Source: Haloferula sp. BvORR071
GTDB taxonomy: Bacteria > Verrucomicrobiota > Verrucomicrobiia > Verrucomicrobiales > Akkermansiaceae
Length of the DNA: 45,743 nucleotides
Direction: 5' to 3'
Assembly (NCBI RefSeq): GCF_000739615.1
Contig: NZ_BATP01000026.1
Location: 1 to 45,743 of the forward strand
Position 1 is the stretch's first letter; each line of letters begins with the position of its first letter. Under the pieces are notes generated by a model. That model made no database searches and was not told where the DNA came from. It saw only the letters and a program-made list of their open reading frames with translations. Both the position numbers and the translations under genes were made by a program. Shown here in pieces: positions 7,027 to 16,240 of the stretch.

Positions 7027-8547
7027 TTAGCCCGCCGATCCCGCGATGGCTTCCACCACCGGCGCGGGATCGCGGGGTGAGAGCGGGTAGTGCCCGGCAC
7101 CTTCTTGGATGATGACCGTGATCTTGCCGCCGAGTTCCTGATAACGCTTCTCGATCACGCGGCCCTGCTCCTCCAGTGCGGGATCGAGCGCGCCGCAGAC
7201 ATGCAGCAGCGGCACCTTCGCGGTGGCCAAGGGCTTCAGCTTCTCTAACAGCGGCCCGTCCGTCATGTGGGATTGCAGCACGGGATTCTCCGCATAGACG
7301 CAGGACACTTTCCCCGGATTCGCGATTGCCCACGCATAGGCCTCACCCGCGGCGCGACCTGCACCTTCCATCACTGGCTTTGCAGAGAAACCATACTTCA
7401 CCAGATGCTGATAGACCGCATTCCAGTGCTTCAGATCCGGGCCATCCTTGTTGTAAGAAACCGGGCCGGTGACGATGTGATAGCCCTTCGCAAGCAGCGC
7501 CACGTCCACCGTGGCCTCCCGTTCCACCACACCCGCGCGGAAGACCCAGGGCGTGCCCGCCGCCGCCTTCTCCGGCACGATCACATTCACCGCACCCTCC
7601 ACCCCGGGAAGCTCGAAGGCATAGCGGTCATAGCAGCCGGTGAAACGAGCGCCGCGGCACGTGAGCGAAGTGCCTTCCACCTCGGAGTCCGCGTAGGTCA
7701 TCGCCGTGCCATAGAAGCTGGCGTGCTTGCTCTGCTCACCCGCTAAGGCCGGAGCCGCGGGCAGTGGATGCTTCACACTCTGCTCGATGAAATCCGCGAT
7801 CGGCCCCGGATCATGCAAGCTGTGCGGATGATGTCCCGCACCATCCTTCATGATCACTGAGATCCTTCCTCCCATCTGCTCATAGGTGGTCTCGATCACA
7901 TTGGAGAAGCGGCCTAACAGCGGATCCAGGCTGCCGCACACATGCAGCAGCGGCACATTGTTCTCCGCCAGCCCGCCGAGGCCCGCGAGCATCTCCGCAT
8001 TCCCGCCCGGATTGTCCGCATAGATGCAGGACACCTGCGCCGGATGCCTCACCGCCCAAGTGTAGGCATACTCGCCACCGCGGCTCATCCCGATGAAGGC
8101 CGGCTTCGGCGAGAGCCCGTGCTTCGCTGTTAGAAAATCATACCACGCATCCCACTCCTTGCCCGGCTTCAGCTCCGAGTTTGCCGAGATGTAGGCGATG
8201 TGGAAGCCGCGCTTCAGCAGCTCCACCTCCGCTTGGGGCTGGTGGTCCCAGTAGCAGCCCTGCCACGACCAAGGGTTCCCCGGCGCAGGTTCCTTGGGCG
8301 CAACTACCACGCAGCGGCGCTTGCCCTGCTCCGGATCGCCCACCGAGAAGTTCTCCCCCTTCGGAGCCTTGTAGGGAGAGATCTCCAGCGTGGCGGTGTC
8401 CATGATGAAGTCGTAGCGCTCGAAGCCATCATGCCACTGGCTCTTTCCGCCCTCGAAGGCGAGGGGTTCTCCTTCACCCCGGGCCAAGGGTAAAGCGAGG
8501 ACCATGAGGATCAGCAAACTGGCGGGAGCGGAGATTCGGAATCGCAT
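7027..8547 (-). CDS. Exported tandem alpha/beta hydrolase; second domain lacks the catalytic serine
   Basis: A 506-residue product with a signal peptide (LLILMVLALPLARGE). Two halves of about 230 residues are clear repeats: each has a cysteine-bearing entry strand, a GFHIAYIS/GYHIVTGP strand, a nucleophile elbow, VSCIYADNP/VSCVYAENP, LLHVCGSLDP/LLHVCGALDP and GAGHHPHS/GAGHYPLS. Domain 1 has the full triad: Ser155 in GMSRGG, Asp208, His239. Domain 2 keeps Asp455 and His486, but the elbow reads GAGRAAGE, so the serine position (about 397) is glycine. I infer one active and one non-catalytic, perhaps carbohydrate- or substrate-binding, domain. Substrate unknown. The gene is divergent from the M42 peptidase gene. 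Confidence 0.85.
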   Translation of the reverse strand: MRFRISAPASLLILMVLALPLARGEGEPLAFEGGKSQWHDGFERYDFIMDTATLEISPYKAPKGENFSVGDPEQGKRRCVVVAPKEPAPGNPWSWQGCYWDHQPQAEVELLKRGFHIAYISANSELKPGKEWDAWYDFLTAKHGLSPKPAFIGMSRGGEYAYTWAVRHPAQVSCIYADNPGGNAEMLAGLGGLAENNVPLLHVCGSLDPLLGRFSNVIETTYEQMGGRISVIMKDGAGHHPHSLHDPGPIADFIEQSVKHPLPAAPALAGEQSKHASFYGTAMTYADSEVEGTSLTCRGARFTGCYDRYAFELPGVEGAVNVIVPEKAAAGTPWVFRAGVVEREATVDVALLAKGYHIVTGPVSYNKDGPDLKHWNAVYQHLVKYGFSAKPVMEGAGRAAGEAYAWAIANPGKVSCVYAENPVLQSHMTDGPLLEKLKPLATAKVPLLHVCGALDPALEEQGRVIEKRYQELGGKITVIIQEGAGHYPLSPRDPAPVVEAIAGSAG

Positions 8548-8733
8548 GGATCGGTAGATTTACCCCCAGCCTAGGCCCGGCGGCTCCCGCGTGACAATCT
8601 CCCCGGCTGTCCCCGGAAACGGCGGAAAAAATCATTTGTCCGCGCCAGAAAGCCCGCCGCAGGCCGAGCATCCCGCCCGAGAACCGACTGACTCCATCAC
8701 TCCCCGATTGCCCTCCGCCATACAACTGCTTGA

Positions 8734-9825
8734 ATGGCCGGGATGACGCAGGACGACCGGGATTTCCTTTTCAAGCTGTTGCAGACCCCCAGCCCCACCG
8801 GCTTCGAGATGCCGGGGCAGCGGGTCTGGGCCGATTATCTCCGCCCGATCGCCGCGGAGGTCACCTGCGACGCCTACGGCTCGACTTGGGCCACTCTGCC
8901 CGGCGCCGGGAAGTCGCCCAAGACCGTGATGCTGACCGCCCACGCGGACGAGATCGGCTTCATGATCAAGAGTATCCAGCAGGACGGCTTCATCCGCATC
9001 GACCGCATCGGCGGCAGCGATGTGGCCACTGCACGGGGCCGTCGGCTCGATTTCCAAGGCGACAAGGGTCTCGTGAAGGGGATTATCGGCAATACCGCGA
9101 TCCATCTCCGTCGCGACAGCGCAGGCGATGAGAAGGCTCCGCAGGTCCACGAACTGTGGGTCGATGTGGGTGCCTCGAATGCTCGCGAAGTCGCGGCTAT
9201 GGGCCTGCGCGTCGGCCACCCGGCGGTCTACGAAGACGGCCCGATCGAGCTGGCCCACAAGCGCATTGCCGGCCGCGCGATCGACAATCGCATCGGCGGC
9301 TACATCATCGCCCAGGTCCTCAAGCGCATCGCCAAGTCCAAGAAGAAGCCCGCCTTCACCCTGATCTGCGCGAACATGGTGCAGGAGGAAATCGGCGGGA
9401 ATGGCGCGATGATGGCCACCTACCGCCTCAATCCCGACGTCTGTATCTGTCTGGACGTGACCCACGCCACGGACACCCCGGGCATCGACAATTCGAAGTT
9501 CGGCAGCGTGAAGCTCGGCGGCGGCCCGACCATCAGCCACGGCACCGCGAACCACCCGCTGGTCGTGAAGCGCCTGATCGATACGGCCACCAAGGGGAAA
9601 GTGCCCGTTCAACACGAGGCCAGCAGCCGCTTCACCGGCACGGATACGGACAAGATTTTCCACCAGCGCGAGGGCGTGCCCAGTGCTCTAGTATCCCTGC
9701 CGCTGCGCTGCATGCACTCGGTGGTGGAGACTGCGCACCTTGATGACATCGCGCGGACCATCGACCTGCTCGCCGGTTTCGTCACCTCGCTCACCGCTTC
9801 CGACCGCTTCCACCAGAGCCTATGA
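8734..9825 (+). CDS. M42-family metallo-aminopeptidase
   Basis: A 363-residue cytoplasmic di-metal peptidase of the M42 (glutamyl aminopeptidase / PepA-like, sometimes annotated endoglucanase or FrvX) family. Metal and catalytic residues are visible: His70 and Asp72 in TAHADEIGFM, Asp184 in AIDNRIGGY, the general base Glu218 with Glu219 in MVQEEIGGNGA, Asp241 in CLDVTHATDTPG, and His328 in RCMHSVVE. A second ATG (8743) is three codons in. The stop codon overlaps the next start in an ATGA, so it is translated with the following secreted protein and probably MoxR. The link between a peptidase and MoxR here is unexplained. Confidence 0.92.
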   Translation: MAGMTQDDRDFLFKLLQTPSPTGFEMPGQRVWADYLRPIAAEVTCDAYGSTWATLPGAGKSPKTVMLTAHADEIGFMIKSIQQDGFIRIDRIGGSDVATARGRRLDFQGDKGLVKGIIGNTAIHLRRDSAGDEKAPQVHELWVDVGASNAREVAAMGLRVGHPAVYEDGPIELAHKRIAGRAIDNRIGGYIIAQVLKRIAKSKKKPAFTLICANMVQEEIGGNGAMMATYRLNPDVCICLDVTHATDTPGIDNSKFGSVKLGGGPTISHGTANHPLVVKRLIDTATKGKVPVQHEASSRFTGTDTDKIFHQREGVPSALVSLPLRCMHSVVETAHLDDIARTIDLLAGFVTSLTASDRFHQSL

Positions 9826-11786
9826 AGTCTCCCGCCGCCATCGCCTTGATCCTGGCTTCCTGCGGGCTCGCGTCCGCAGCCCAGAATCCATCGGACGCGG
9901 CGTTGGCGTGGCTGCGGGACGTGGCGGCCGGCAAGGCGGAAGTGAAGCCCGGCGAGGGCACCGCACTTTCCCCTGAGACCAGCCCGGAAGACTTGAAAGG
10001 CATTCGTTCGCGGCTGGTCCGCCTGCGCAAGAGCCTGAGGCCCGAGGATTTGCGGCCGGTGGCAGACAAGGAGGACGGCGATCTGGCGGCAGTGCTGGTC
10101 TCGCAGATCACCAATTTCGATTCGAACACGGTCCAGATCCACGCCGTGGGCTTGGTGAAGGAGGGGGACAACTGGCTGCCCGCACCCCTCCCCTCGTCCT
10201 TCGACAATACCGGCCTGAGCTTCCGCCCCGGCTTCCTGCAGCGGGCCACGAACTTGGAGGACTGGATGCTCCAAGAACGCTCCGACCAACTGCTGCGTCT
10301 CAAAAACGACGCCTTCTCCCTGCTGGCTGAGGAGATGCGCAAGGTGATCTCGCCCGGTGCCCTGCAACAGGCCACCCCCACCAAGCTGGCGGAGAACTTC
10401 CTCGCGGCACTGACCAAGCGCGACCTGCCCGCGGCACTCGCGATGCTCGGCGGCTTGGAGGAGCCCCGCCCCGCCGATTGGGATGAGACCTTCCAGGTAG
10501 TCTCCGGCAACCTGCGGAAGAAGGAGATCACCCACTCGCTCTGGCGCCTGCTGGCATCGCCGGAAGCAGTCCGCGCCATCGTCGCCACCGAGGACGATGA
10601 CAAGGAGCCGCTGGTCAGCATCGTCGCACTCGATCCCGATGGGGATGCCTCCTCGCGCCTGCGGCCACGCACGGTGCATCTGCCCTTCGTCCGCTCGGCA
10701 GCGGGCAACTGGCACATCCGCCTGACCCACGACCTGCTGGCTCCGGCGACGCGCCCGCTTTCCCCCGGCCAAGAGGCCGACGACGAGGTTCTCGATGCCG
10801 AGTTCATCGAAAAATTCCCCGGCAAGCTGAAGGAGACGCTGGCACCCACTGCCGTCGGCAGCGCTCGTGAAGCGGCCCAAGCCATGGTGAATGCCCTGCG
10901 CCAGCCGTCCCTCGCCGACGCCTGCCACCTGCTCGACCTCGGAGCCCCCACGAAGGGGGCGCTCGACTCCATGTCGCGCGCAGCCGAGCTGTGGCGGAAG
11001 ATCCACAATCGCCCGGACGGGGTTTCGCCGCTCCTACTGGACGCCTTCGAATCCGGTGACGATGCGGTTGCGCTCGTCCAGATGTTCGCGGGCCGCGATC
11101 CGGTGAAGCCAGCGATCGAGAAGCTCTATTTCCGCCGCGGCGAGAAGGGCTGGCTGGCCAATCCAGTCTTCGGCGGTGAGCCGGAATTCGCCTCGGCCAC
11201 CAGCAAAGACGCCATTGCGGCTTGGCAAGAGCAGGCCATGGATGCACGGCGCCGCGAATGGTGGACCGGCACGGTCGGCCGCATCGGTGGCATCGCTGCG
11301 GATTCCGCCCCCAGCGAAGAGGACACCCGCCGCTTGGTAGACGAGGCCAGAAAGGCCCTGGTCCAAGGCGATGCCGAGGCCGTTTTTACCCGCTCCGCGT
11401 GCTTCGATGACGATACCGGCATCAATCGCCTGCTGCGCAACATCGGCTCCGATATCCGTGACGGACAAGCCGGGGAAATCCTCGGCATCCACCGCTCTGG
11501 CCGCTGGGCCGCAGTCAGCCTGCGGGTGCCACCGCCGGACGGTGATGACTCCGCCAATCTGTACCCGCTGGTGCTGGTAGTCAGCACTCCTGCCGGGCCG
11601 CGCCTGCTGCCCGAACTCGATCTCTACGATCCCCTGACCCGGACCCGCGACTTCTTGAATCGCGGCGTCTGGGACCGCGTCACCGCTCGCCTCCCGGAAG
11701 GAGCGCGCGGCGAGCTGGAGGCGATCTTCGAAAAGCACCGTGCCCTTTCCGCCGCCGACCGCGGCCGCCAGAAGACCACCGAATGA
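9822..11786 (+). CDS. Large secreted protein of unknown function, coupled to M42 peptidase and MoxR
   Basis: A 654-residue product with an N-terminal signal peptide (MKSPAAIALILASCGLASA); the Cys of LILASC could also make it a lipoprotein, although LASA|AQ looks like a normal signal-peptidase I site. The rest is an alpha-rich protein. It contains three related-looking blocks with the pattern of NTF2-like or DUF4878-type repeats, for example LAENFLAALTKRDLPAALAM (residues about 190-210), AAQAMVNALRQPSLADACHL (about 350-370) and LVDEARKALVQGDAEAVFTR (about 505-525). I do not recognise the family. It overlaps the genes on both sides by 4 nt, so all three are one translational unit. Confidence 0.8.
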   Translation: MKSPAAIALILASCGLASAAQNPSDAALAWLRDVAAGKAEVKPGEGTALSPETSPEDLKGIRSRLVRLRKSLRPEDLRPVADKEDGDLAAVLVSQITNFDSNTVQIHAVGLVKEGDNWLPAPLPSSFDNTGLSFRPGFLQRATNLEDWMLQERSDQLLRLKNDAFSLLAEEMRKVISPGALQQATPTKLAENFLAALTKRDLPAALAMLGGLEEPRPADWDETFQVVSGNLRKKEITHSLWRLLASPEAVRAIVATEDDDKEPLVSIVALDPDGDASSRLRPRTVHLPFVRSAAGNWHIRLTHDLLAPATRPLSPGQEADDEVLDAEFIEKFPGKLKETLAPTAVGSAREAAQAMVNALRQPSLADACHLLDLGAPTKGALDSMSRAAELWRKIHNRPDGVSPLLLDAFESGDDAVALVQMFAGRDPVKPAIEKLYFRRGEKGWLANPVFGGEPEFASATSKDAIAAWQEQAMDARRREWWTGTVGRIGGIAADSAPSEEDTRRLVDEARKALVQGDAEAVFTRSACFDDDTGINRLLRNIGSDIRDGQAGEILGIHRSGRWAAVSLRVPPPDGDDSANLYPLVLVVSTPAGPRLLPELDLYDPLTRTRDFLNRGVWDRVTARLPEGARGELEAIFEKHRALSAADRGRQKTTE

Positions 11787-12730
11787 GCGATCTCAACTCC
11801 GCACGACAAACCGCCCAGCGTTTGGAAGAAGCCGTCCGCACCGTCGTGCGGGGCCAAGACACCGCCCTCCGCAACATCCTCGCCTGTCTGGCGGGAGGTG
11901 GCCATGCCCTGGTGGAAGACGTGCCCGGCACCGGCAAGACCACCCTCGCCAAGGCGATCGCGAAATCCGTGGACGGAGCCGCCTTCAAGCGCGTGCAGTT
12001 CACGCCAGACCTTCTGCCCGGCGATATCCTCGGGGTCTCGATCTTCGATCCGCGCACGCAGGAATTCCGTTTCCGTCCGGGTCCGGTCTTCGCCGATATC
12101 CTGCTCGCGGATGAGATCAACCGCGCCTCGCCGCGGACCCAGTCAGCCCTGTTAGAAGCAATGGCCGAGCGCCAGGCCACGATCGATGGCGAGCGCCATG
12201 ACCTCGATGGTCTCTTCTTCGTGATCGCCACCCAAAACCCGGTGGAATTCCGCGGCACCTATCCGCTGCCGGAGGCACAGATGGACCGCTTCATGATCCA
12301 GAGCCGCCTGGGCTATGTGACGCCGGAGGAAGAGCGGGCGATTCTTTCCGATCAGATCGACCGCCACCCGGTCGACCTGCTCCAGCCAGTGGTGACCCGT
12401 GACAATCTTGTCGGCCTGTTAGAAGCGACCCGCCGCGTCCGCATCAGCGATGAGCTGCGGGGCTACATCGTCGATATCGTCTCCGCCACCCGCGGTCGCG
12501 ACGACGTCCAGCTCGCCGCCAGCCCGCGCGCCTCGATCGCGCTGATGAAGATGGCGCAGGCGCTCTCGCTCTTCGAAGGCCGTGACTTCGTGGTCCCGGA
12601 AACGATCCAGACCGTTGCCGCGGATGTCATCGGCCACCGCTTGGTCATCGCGCCGGAGGCCAAGCTCTCCGGCGTGACGGGACGACAGGTGGTCACGGAC
12701 ATCCTCGCGCAGATCCCGGTGCCGGTGTGA
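11783..12730 (+). CDS. MoxR-family AAA+ ATPase
   Basis: A 315-residue AAA+ protein, the normal length for MoxR. The Walker A motif is DVPGTGKTTLAKA (residues about 46-58), Walker B is ILLADEINRA (Asp110, Glu111), followed by PRTQSALLEAM, the sensor region FFVIATQNP and the pore-type segment TYPLPEAQMDRF. MoxR proteins act as chaperones that load metals or remodel partner proteins, usually with DUF58, transglutaminase or von Willebrand A partners encoded next to them. Here none of these partners is adjacent; instead the partner is the unknown secreted protein and an M42 peptidase. It converges on the fucosidase gene, leaving only 9 nt. Confidence 0.93.
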   Translation: MSDLNSARQTAQRLEEAVRTVVRGQDTALRNILACLAGGGHALVEDVPGTGKTTLAKAIAKSVDGAAFKRVQFTPDLLPGDILGVSIFDPRTQEFRFRPGPVFADILLADEINRASPRTQSALLEAMAERQATIDGERHDLDGLFFVIATQNPVEFRGTYPLPEAQMDRFMIQSRLGYVTPEEERAILSDQIDRHPVDLLQPVVTRDNLVGLLEATRRVRISDELRGYIVDIVSATRGRDDVQLAASPRASIALMKMAQALSLFEGRDFVVPETIQTVAADVIGHRLVIAPEAKLSGVTGRQVVTDILAQIPVPV

Positions 12731-12739
12731 GGCCAGGGC

Positions 12740-14686
12740 CTACCGCTTGTCCGCGGCGATCACGCCGATCTCGGCCATGGTCACGTTGTTCTTCTCCAGC
12801 ACTCCGAGTGCCGTGAAGCGGACGTAGCGGGCCTTCACATCCGGTGGCAGCGCCACGCGCTGCTCCACGGGATTTGCCCGGATGTTGGAAAACTCCCCTT
12901 CGAGAGGCTTGCTCCAGTCCTTGCCGTCGCGGCTCCATTCGAGGCGATATCGGTCCACCACCGCGTGCGGGGTTCCGTCTTGCCGCGGCAAGAAAAGCAA
13001 GGCGGCCAAGGCCTGCTCCCGGCCGAGATCGAGCGTCAGGCTTTGTGGCGGCCCCTGCTCGCCCTTCACCGCATCGTGCGTGCACCAGAAAGTCCGCGGA
13101 TCGCCATCGATCGCATGCTTCGCCGGGTGATCCGCGGTTTCAAAGCTCGCCGTCACGCTCCAGCCATCCTTGGACAGCTCGCCGGGATTCCGCTTCGCGA
13201 GATGATCCGGCACGCCTTCCGGCTCCAGCCACAGCGAGAACTCCGACAAGCACGGACAAGCCGCGCACTCCAGAAGCTCCAGCCGCACGGCATCCGCAGT
13301 CACCCGCTTGCCACGCAGCAAGGTCTGCGCGCCGATGCTGCTGCCATCGGCAATCCACGGCACCCACTGGCCTTGCTCACGCACCGAGAGAGAGAACCTC
13401 CGGACCCGCTGGCCGAGGCGAATCGCCTCGCGCAGCCGCACCACGCTGAAGGTCCGTGCCTCCGGCAGGGTCAGTTCCAGTGTTGCCTTGGTCACGTTGT
13501 CCGGAGTCGCCCAGTAGCTTGCCTTGTCGTCGTCCAAAACCTTGGCGGCGTCGAAGTCGGGCCCGCGAACGCTGCTGGCACTCACCTTGGCACCCTCGGC
13601 CAGGTTCTTGGAGAACAGGGCATCCAGCGCCTTCTTGTATCCTTCGAGAGCCGCCACATCGGCCTCATTGATGCGGCCGCGGCGATCCGGCGGCACATTC
13701 AGGAGGAAGGAAGCACCGTGGCCGACTGAGTTGAAATAGAGATCGAGCAAGTTCTTCGGCGAGCGCACCTTGCTGTTCTCCTCCTCATGCCAGAACCAGC
13801 CCGGGCGGATTGAGACATCGCACTCGCCCGTCAGCCACTGTGTGCCATCCACCGTGCCAGTCGTGCCCTCGCGCTCGCGCACGTGCCCGGGAGCAGCCGC
13901 TCCGCCATCCGGACCCACGGGCGAATAGGTCGCCCAGCACGGGTAGCCCGCCATGCCGCGCTCATTGCCGATCCAGCGGACGTCCGGCCCCACGTCCGAG
14001 AAAATCGCGGCAGTCGGCTGCAGCTTGCGGACCATCTCCCAAGTACGAGGCCAATCGTAGTAGCTCGTCCGGTCGATCGAGCGTTTGCCGCGCTTGCCTC
14101 CATAGAAGCCATCGCCGCCATTCGCGCCATCATGCCAGACCGTGAAGACAGGACCGTAACCGTTCAGTAGTTCCCGGAGCTGCTCGCGGTAAACTTCCAC
14201 ATAGCGGTCGCTGCCGTAGTCGGGAGAGTTCCGGTCCCAGGGCGAGAGATAAACCCCGAAGCGAATGCCTTGGCGCTTCGCCGCCTCGCTGAATTCCTTC
14301 ACCATGTCGCCCTTGCCATTCTTCCACGGGCTGGCCGCGATGTCGTGCTCGGTGGTCTTGCTGGGCCACATGCAAAAGCCATCGTGATGCTTGCAGGTGA
14401 GGATCACGCCTTTCATGCCCGCCTTCGCGAGCGTGCCCACGATCTGGTCCGCATCGAAGTCCGTCGGATTGAAGATCGCCGGATCCTCGTCACCAAAGCC
14501 CCACTCCTTGCCGGTGAAGGTATTCGTGGTGAAGTGGACGAAGGCGTAGGTCTCGAGTTCGTGCCATGCGAGCTGCGCCTCGTTCGGAACGCCCTTGTAG
14601 GGCAGAGGCGCCGGCTCGGCGGCGAAAGCCGCCAACGGCATCAAAAACGAGACAAGCTGCGATATCCTGATCATGGGTGACATCAT
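12740..14686 (-). CDS. Exported GH29 alpha-L-fucosidase with two C-terminal discoidin-like domains
   Basis: A 648-residue secreted glycosidase that removes alpha-linked L-fucose. I chose ATG 14686, preceded by GAGG and starting the signal peptide (MIRISQLVSFLMPLAAFAA); the frame is open to 14875 but that part is shadow of the DUF1501 gene. The catalytic barrel (about 25-400) shows FVHFTTNTF, VILTCKHHDGFCMWPS, FGVYLSPWD and VFTVWHDGANG, with Asp186 the likely nucleophile. Residues about 415-520 and 540-645 look like two F5/8-type C (CBM32-like) domains, the second with HAIDGDPRTFWCT and ARYVRFTALGV. This layout resembles the GH29 subfamily acting on alpha-1,3/1,4-fucosides. It is downstream of the DUF1800-DUF1501 pair on the same strand. 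Confidence 0.9.
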   Translation of the reverse strand: MMSPMIRISQLVSFLMPLAAFAAEPAPLPYKGVPNEAQLAWHELETYAFVHFTTNTFTGKEWGFGDEDPAIFNPTDFDADQIVGTLAKAGMKGVILTCKHHDGFCMWPSKTTEHDIAASPWKNGKGDMVKEFSEAAKRQGIRFGVYLSPWDRNSPDYGSDRYVEVYREQLRELLNGYGPVFTVWHDGANGGDGFYGGKRGKRSIDRTSYYDWPRTWEMVRKLQPTAAIFSDVGPDVRWIGNERGMAGYPCWATYSPVGPDGGAAAPGHVREREGTTGTVDGTQWLTGECDVSIRPGWFWHEEENSKVRSPKNLLDLYFNSVGHGASFLLNVPPDRRGRINEADVAALEGYKKALDALFSKNLAEGAKVSASSVRGPDFDAAKVLDDDKASYWATPDNVTKATLELTLPEARTFSVVRLREAIRLGQRVRRFSLSVREQGQWVPWIADGSSIGAQTLLRGKRVTADAVRLELLECAACPCLSEFSLWLEPEGVPDHLAKRNPGELSKDGWSVTASFETADHPAKHAIDGDPRTFWCTHDAVKGEQGPPQSLTLDLGREQALAALLFLPRQDGTPHAVVDRYRLEWSRDGKDWSKPLEGEFSNIRANPVEQRVALPPDVKARYVRFTALGVLEKNNVTMAEIGVIAADKR

Positions 14687-14705
14687 GTAGTCCTCAGGAC
14701 CGCTC

Positions 14706-14741
14706 CCGCAAGCAAATCGATTTGCTCCCACATGCTTGCGG
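14706..14741. repeat. Nested palindromic element between fucosidase and DUF1501 genes
   Basis: A perfect 16-bp palindrome, AGCAAATCGATTTGCT (14711-14726), sits inside a wider inverted pair CGCAAGCA (14708-14715) and TGCTTGCG (14733-14740), so two alternative hairpins compete. The flanking GGGAGC-like arms resemble bacterial REP elements. It could act as an intercistronic RNA structure or be one copy of a dispersed repeat. Confidence 0.55.
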
Positions 14742-14750
14742 CAGCCCTCC

Positions 14751-16226
14751 TCAGCCGAAGAATCCCAGCGGCCCCGTCGCCCCCGGCGTGAAGAAATTCC
14801 CCACGTTCGGCAGCACGAGATGCAGGCTGGAGGGCGGCACTCCCAGCCACAGCGCGAGCTCGCCGAAGTACTCATCGCAGCTGGTGGTCGGGATCATCCG
14901 CCCTCGGCCGGTGTCGAGTGGATTGAGTTCACCGCCACTGAGAGGATTGAGGGCGAGACTGGGATATTGTCCGTAGATCTTCCGGCCTGCCACGCTGCCG
15001 CCCATGATGAAGTGATTCCCGCCCCAGGCATGATCGGAGCCGCGGTCGTTGCTTGTCAGGGTCCGCCCGAAGTCGGAGCCAGTGAAGAGCGTCACCTGAT
15101 TCTCCACGCCCAGCAGGACAAGCTGGTCCCAGAATGCGCCGATCGCTTCATCCACCCATGCGAGCATGGTTTGCTGCTGGGACAGTGTCTCGCTGTGGTG
15201 ATCCCAGCCACCAAGGTTCACGAAAAAGGTCTGCCGCAGCGCCCCGATCGCGCTCCGCCCCATGATCGCTTTCGCCACCTGATGGAGTTGCTGGCCCAGG
15301 CGATTGGGCGGCTCGTTGTTAGGTCCCGGGCCAAGCCGAAAGTTCACGCTCCCGGGCAGCGCGCCGGAAGTCGCATTGTGGTAGATCGAATAAGCCGCCT
15401 GCGCATCGCGGCGCTTCTGCTGGAAGGTCTCTTGCAGCAAGTGGCCATACTGCCGCGCCAGCATGCTATCCACCGCCGTGCTGGCGGCATTGCCGAATCC
15501 GGAGTTGGCATTGTAGCCAGACTGATAGCCCGCGAGCGCCTGCGCACCACCGTTGCCGCCCCCGTCGCTCGGTACGATCGCATACTCCGCTCCGGTGATC
15601 CCGCTCTGGAAGACATTGCTGCCATCCACCGAGATGTTCATGGAGACCAGTTGGCTCGGATTGATGTCCTTGATCAGGTCCATCATCCGGCCGCCCCAGC
15701 CAACACCCGAGCGGCTCTGCGGCACGCTGGTCTGCCACTGCTCGATTTGGTCCGCGTGCGAGTAGAGACCCAGCGGCAGGCGCTTGGAGGCATTGTTCAC
15801 CTCGGTGCGATTGAAGACCGGCTCGATCAGGGTCCCGACATTCGCCACAAAGGCCGCATTCTCCGCCTCGAAGAGCTGCGCCAGCCGCGGCATCGAAGGA
15901 TGCACCGCAAAGGTCCGGTCGGGCGTATTCAGCGGATGGACCTCGTGCAGGCCCGTCAATGGTAGCGCGAGATTACCACGGGTATTCTCGTACTCCGTTC
16001 GCGAGTTCGCATGCGTGGAGGACGCCCCGGTGAGAGGCGAGAGCATATTGTAGCTGTCATTCCCGCCGCTCATGAAGAGACAGACCAGCGCGCGGTATTC
16101 GCTCGCCTGCGGTGGCGCGGCATTCGCAATCGAGCTGGCGAGACGCAGGTTCAGCAGCGTGTTCAGCACCGGGATGGCACTGACGGCGGAGCAACTGGCT
16201 TGGCCAAGGAAACGGCGACGGTTCAT
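14751..16226 (-). CDS. DUF1501 protein, Tat-exported
   Basis: A 491-residue product starting MNRRRFLGQASCSAVS, a twin-arginine signal sequence. The body matches DUF1501: LVCLFMSGGNDSYNML near the N-terminus, a sulfatase/alkaline-phosphatase-like fold with NLGGWDHHSETLSQQQ, LFTGSDFGRTLTSN and GSDHAWGGNHFIMGG, which hold the usual Asp/His residues. Its biochemical role is not established. The start was placed at ATG 16226 because the Tat motif begins there; the frame is open upstream through the DUF1800 gene end. The DUF1800 stop is 14 nt upstream, so the two are co-transcribed, as is usual for this pair. Confidence 0.92.
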   Translation of the reverse strand: MNRRRFLGQASCSAVSAIPVLNTLLNLRLASSIANAAPPQASEYRALVCLFMSGGNDSYNMLSPLTGASSTHANSRTEYENTRGNLALPLTGLHEVHPLNTPDRTFAVHPSMPRLAQLFEAENAAFVANVGTLIEPVFNRTEVNNASKRLPLGLYSHADQIEQWQTSVPQSRSGVGWGGRMMDLIKDINPSQLVSMNISVDGSNVFQSGITGAEYAIVPSDGGGNGGAQALAGYQSGYNANSGFGNAASTAVDSMLARQYGHLLQETFQQKRRDAQAAYSIYHNATSGALPGSVNFRLGPGPNNEPPNRLGQQLHQVAKAIMGRSAIGALRQTFFVNLGGWDHHSETLSQQQTMLAWVDEAIGAFWDQLVLLGVENQVTLFTGSDFGRTLTSNDRGSDHAWGGNHFIMGGSVAGRKIYGQYPSLALNPLSGGELNPLDTGRGRMIPTTSCDEYFGELALWLGVPPSSLHLVLPNVGNFFTPGATGPLGFFG

Positions 16227-16240
16227 GGGAAGAAGAGGTG

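Noticed and set aside
6659..7333. Minus-strand frame through the 6663 repeat (ECGGTTPLWLR peptide) as a gene
   Set aside because: Its most peptide-like part is the inverted-repeat arm and the rest overlaps the tandem hydrolase gene. A similar peptide arises from copy 2 at 43057-43335.
8548..8733. Small gene or structured RNA between the tandem hydrolase and M42 genes
   Set aside because: No frame with a start and motif and no stable hairpin besides random GC stems; taken as a divergent promoter region.
14687..14875. Extra N-terminal 63 codons of the fucosidase reading frame
   Set aside because: They overlap the DUF1501 gene, and the signal peptide with GAGG upstream begins at 14686.
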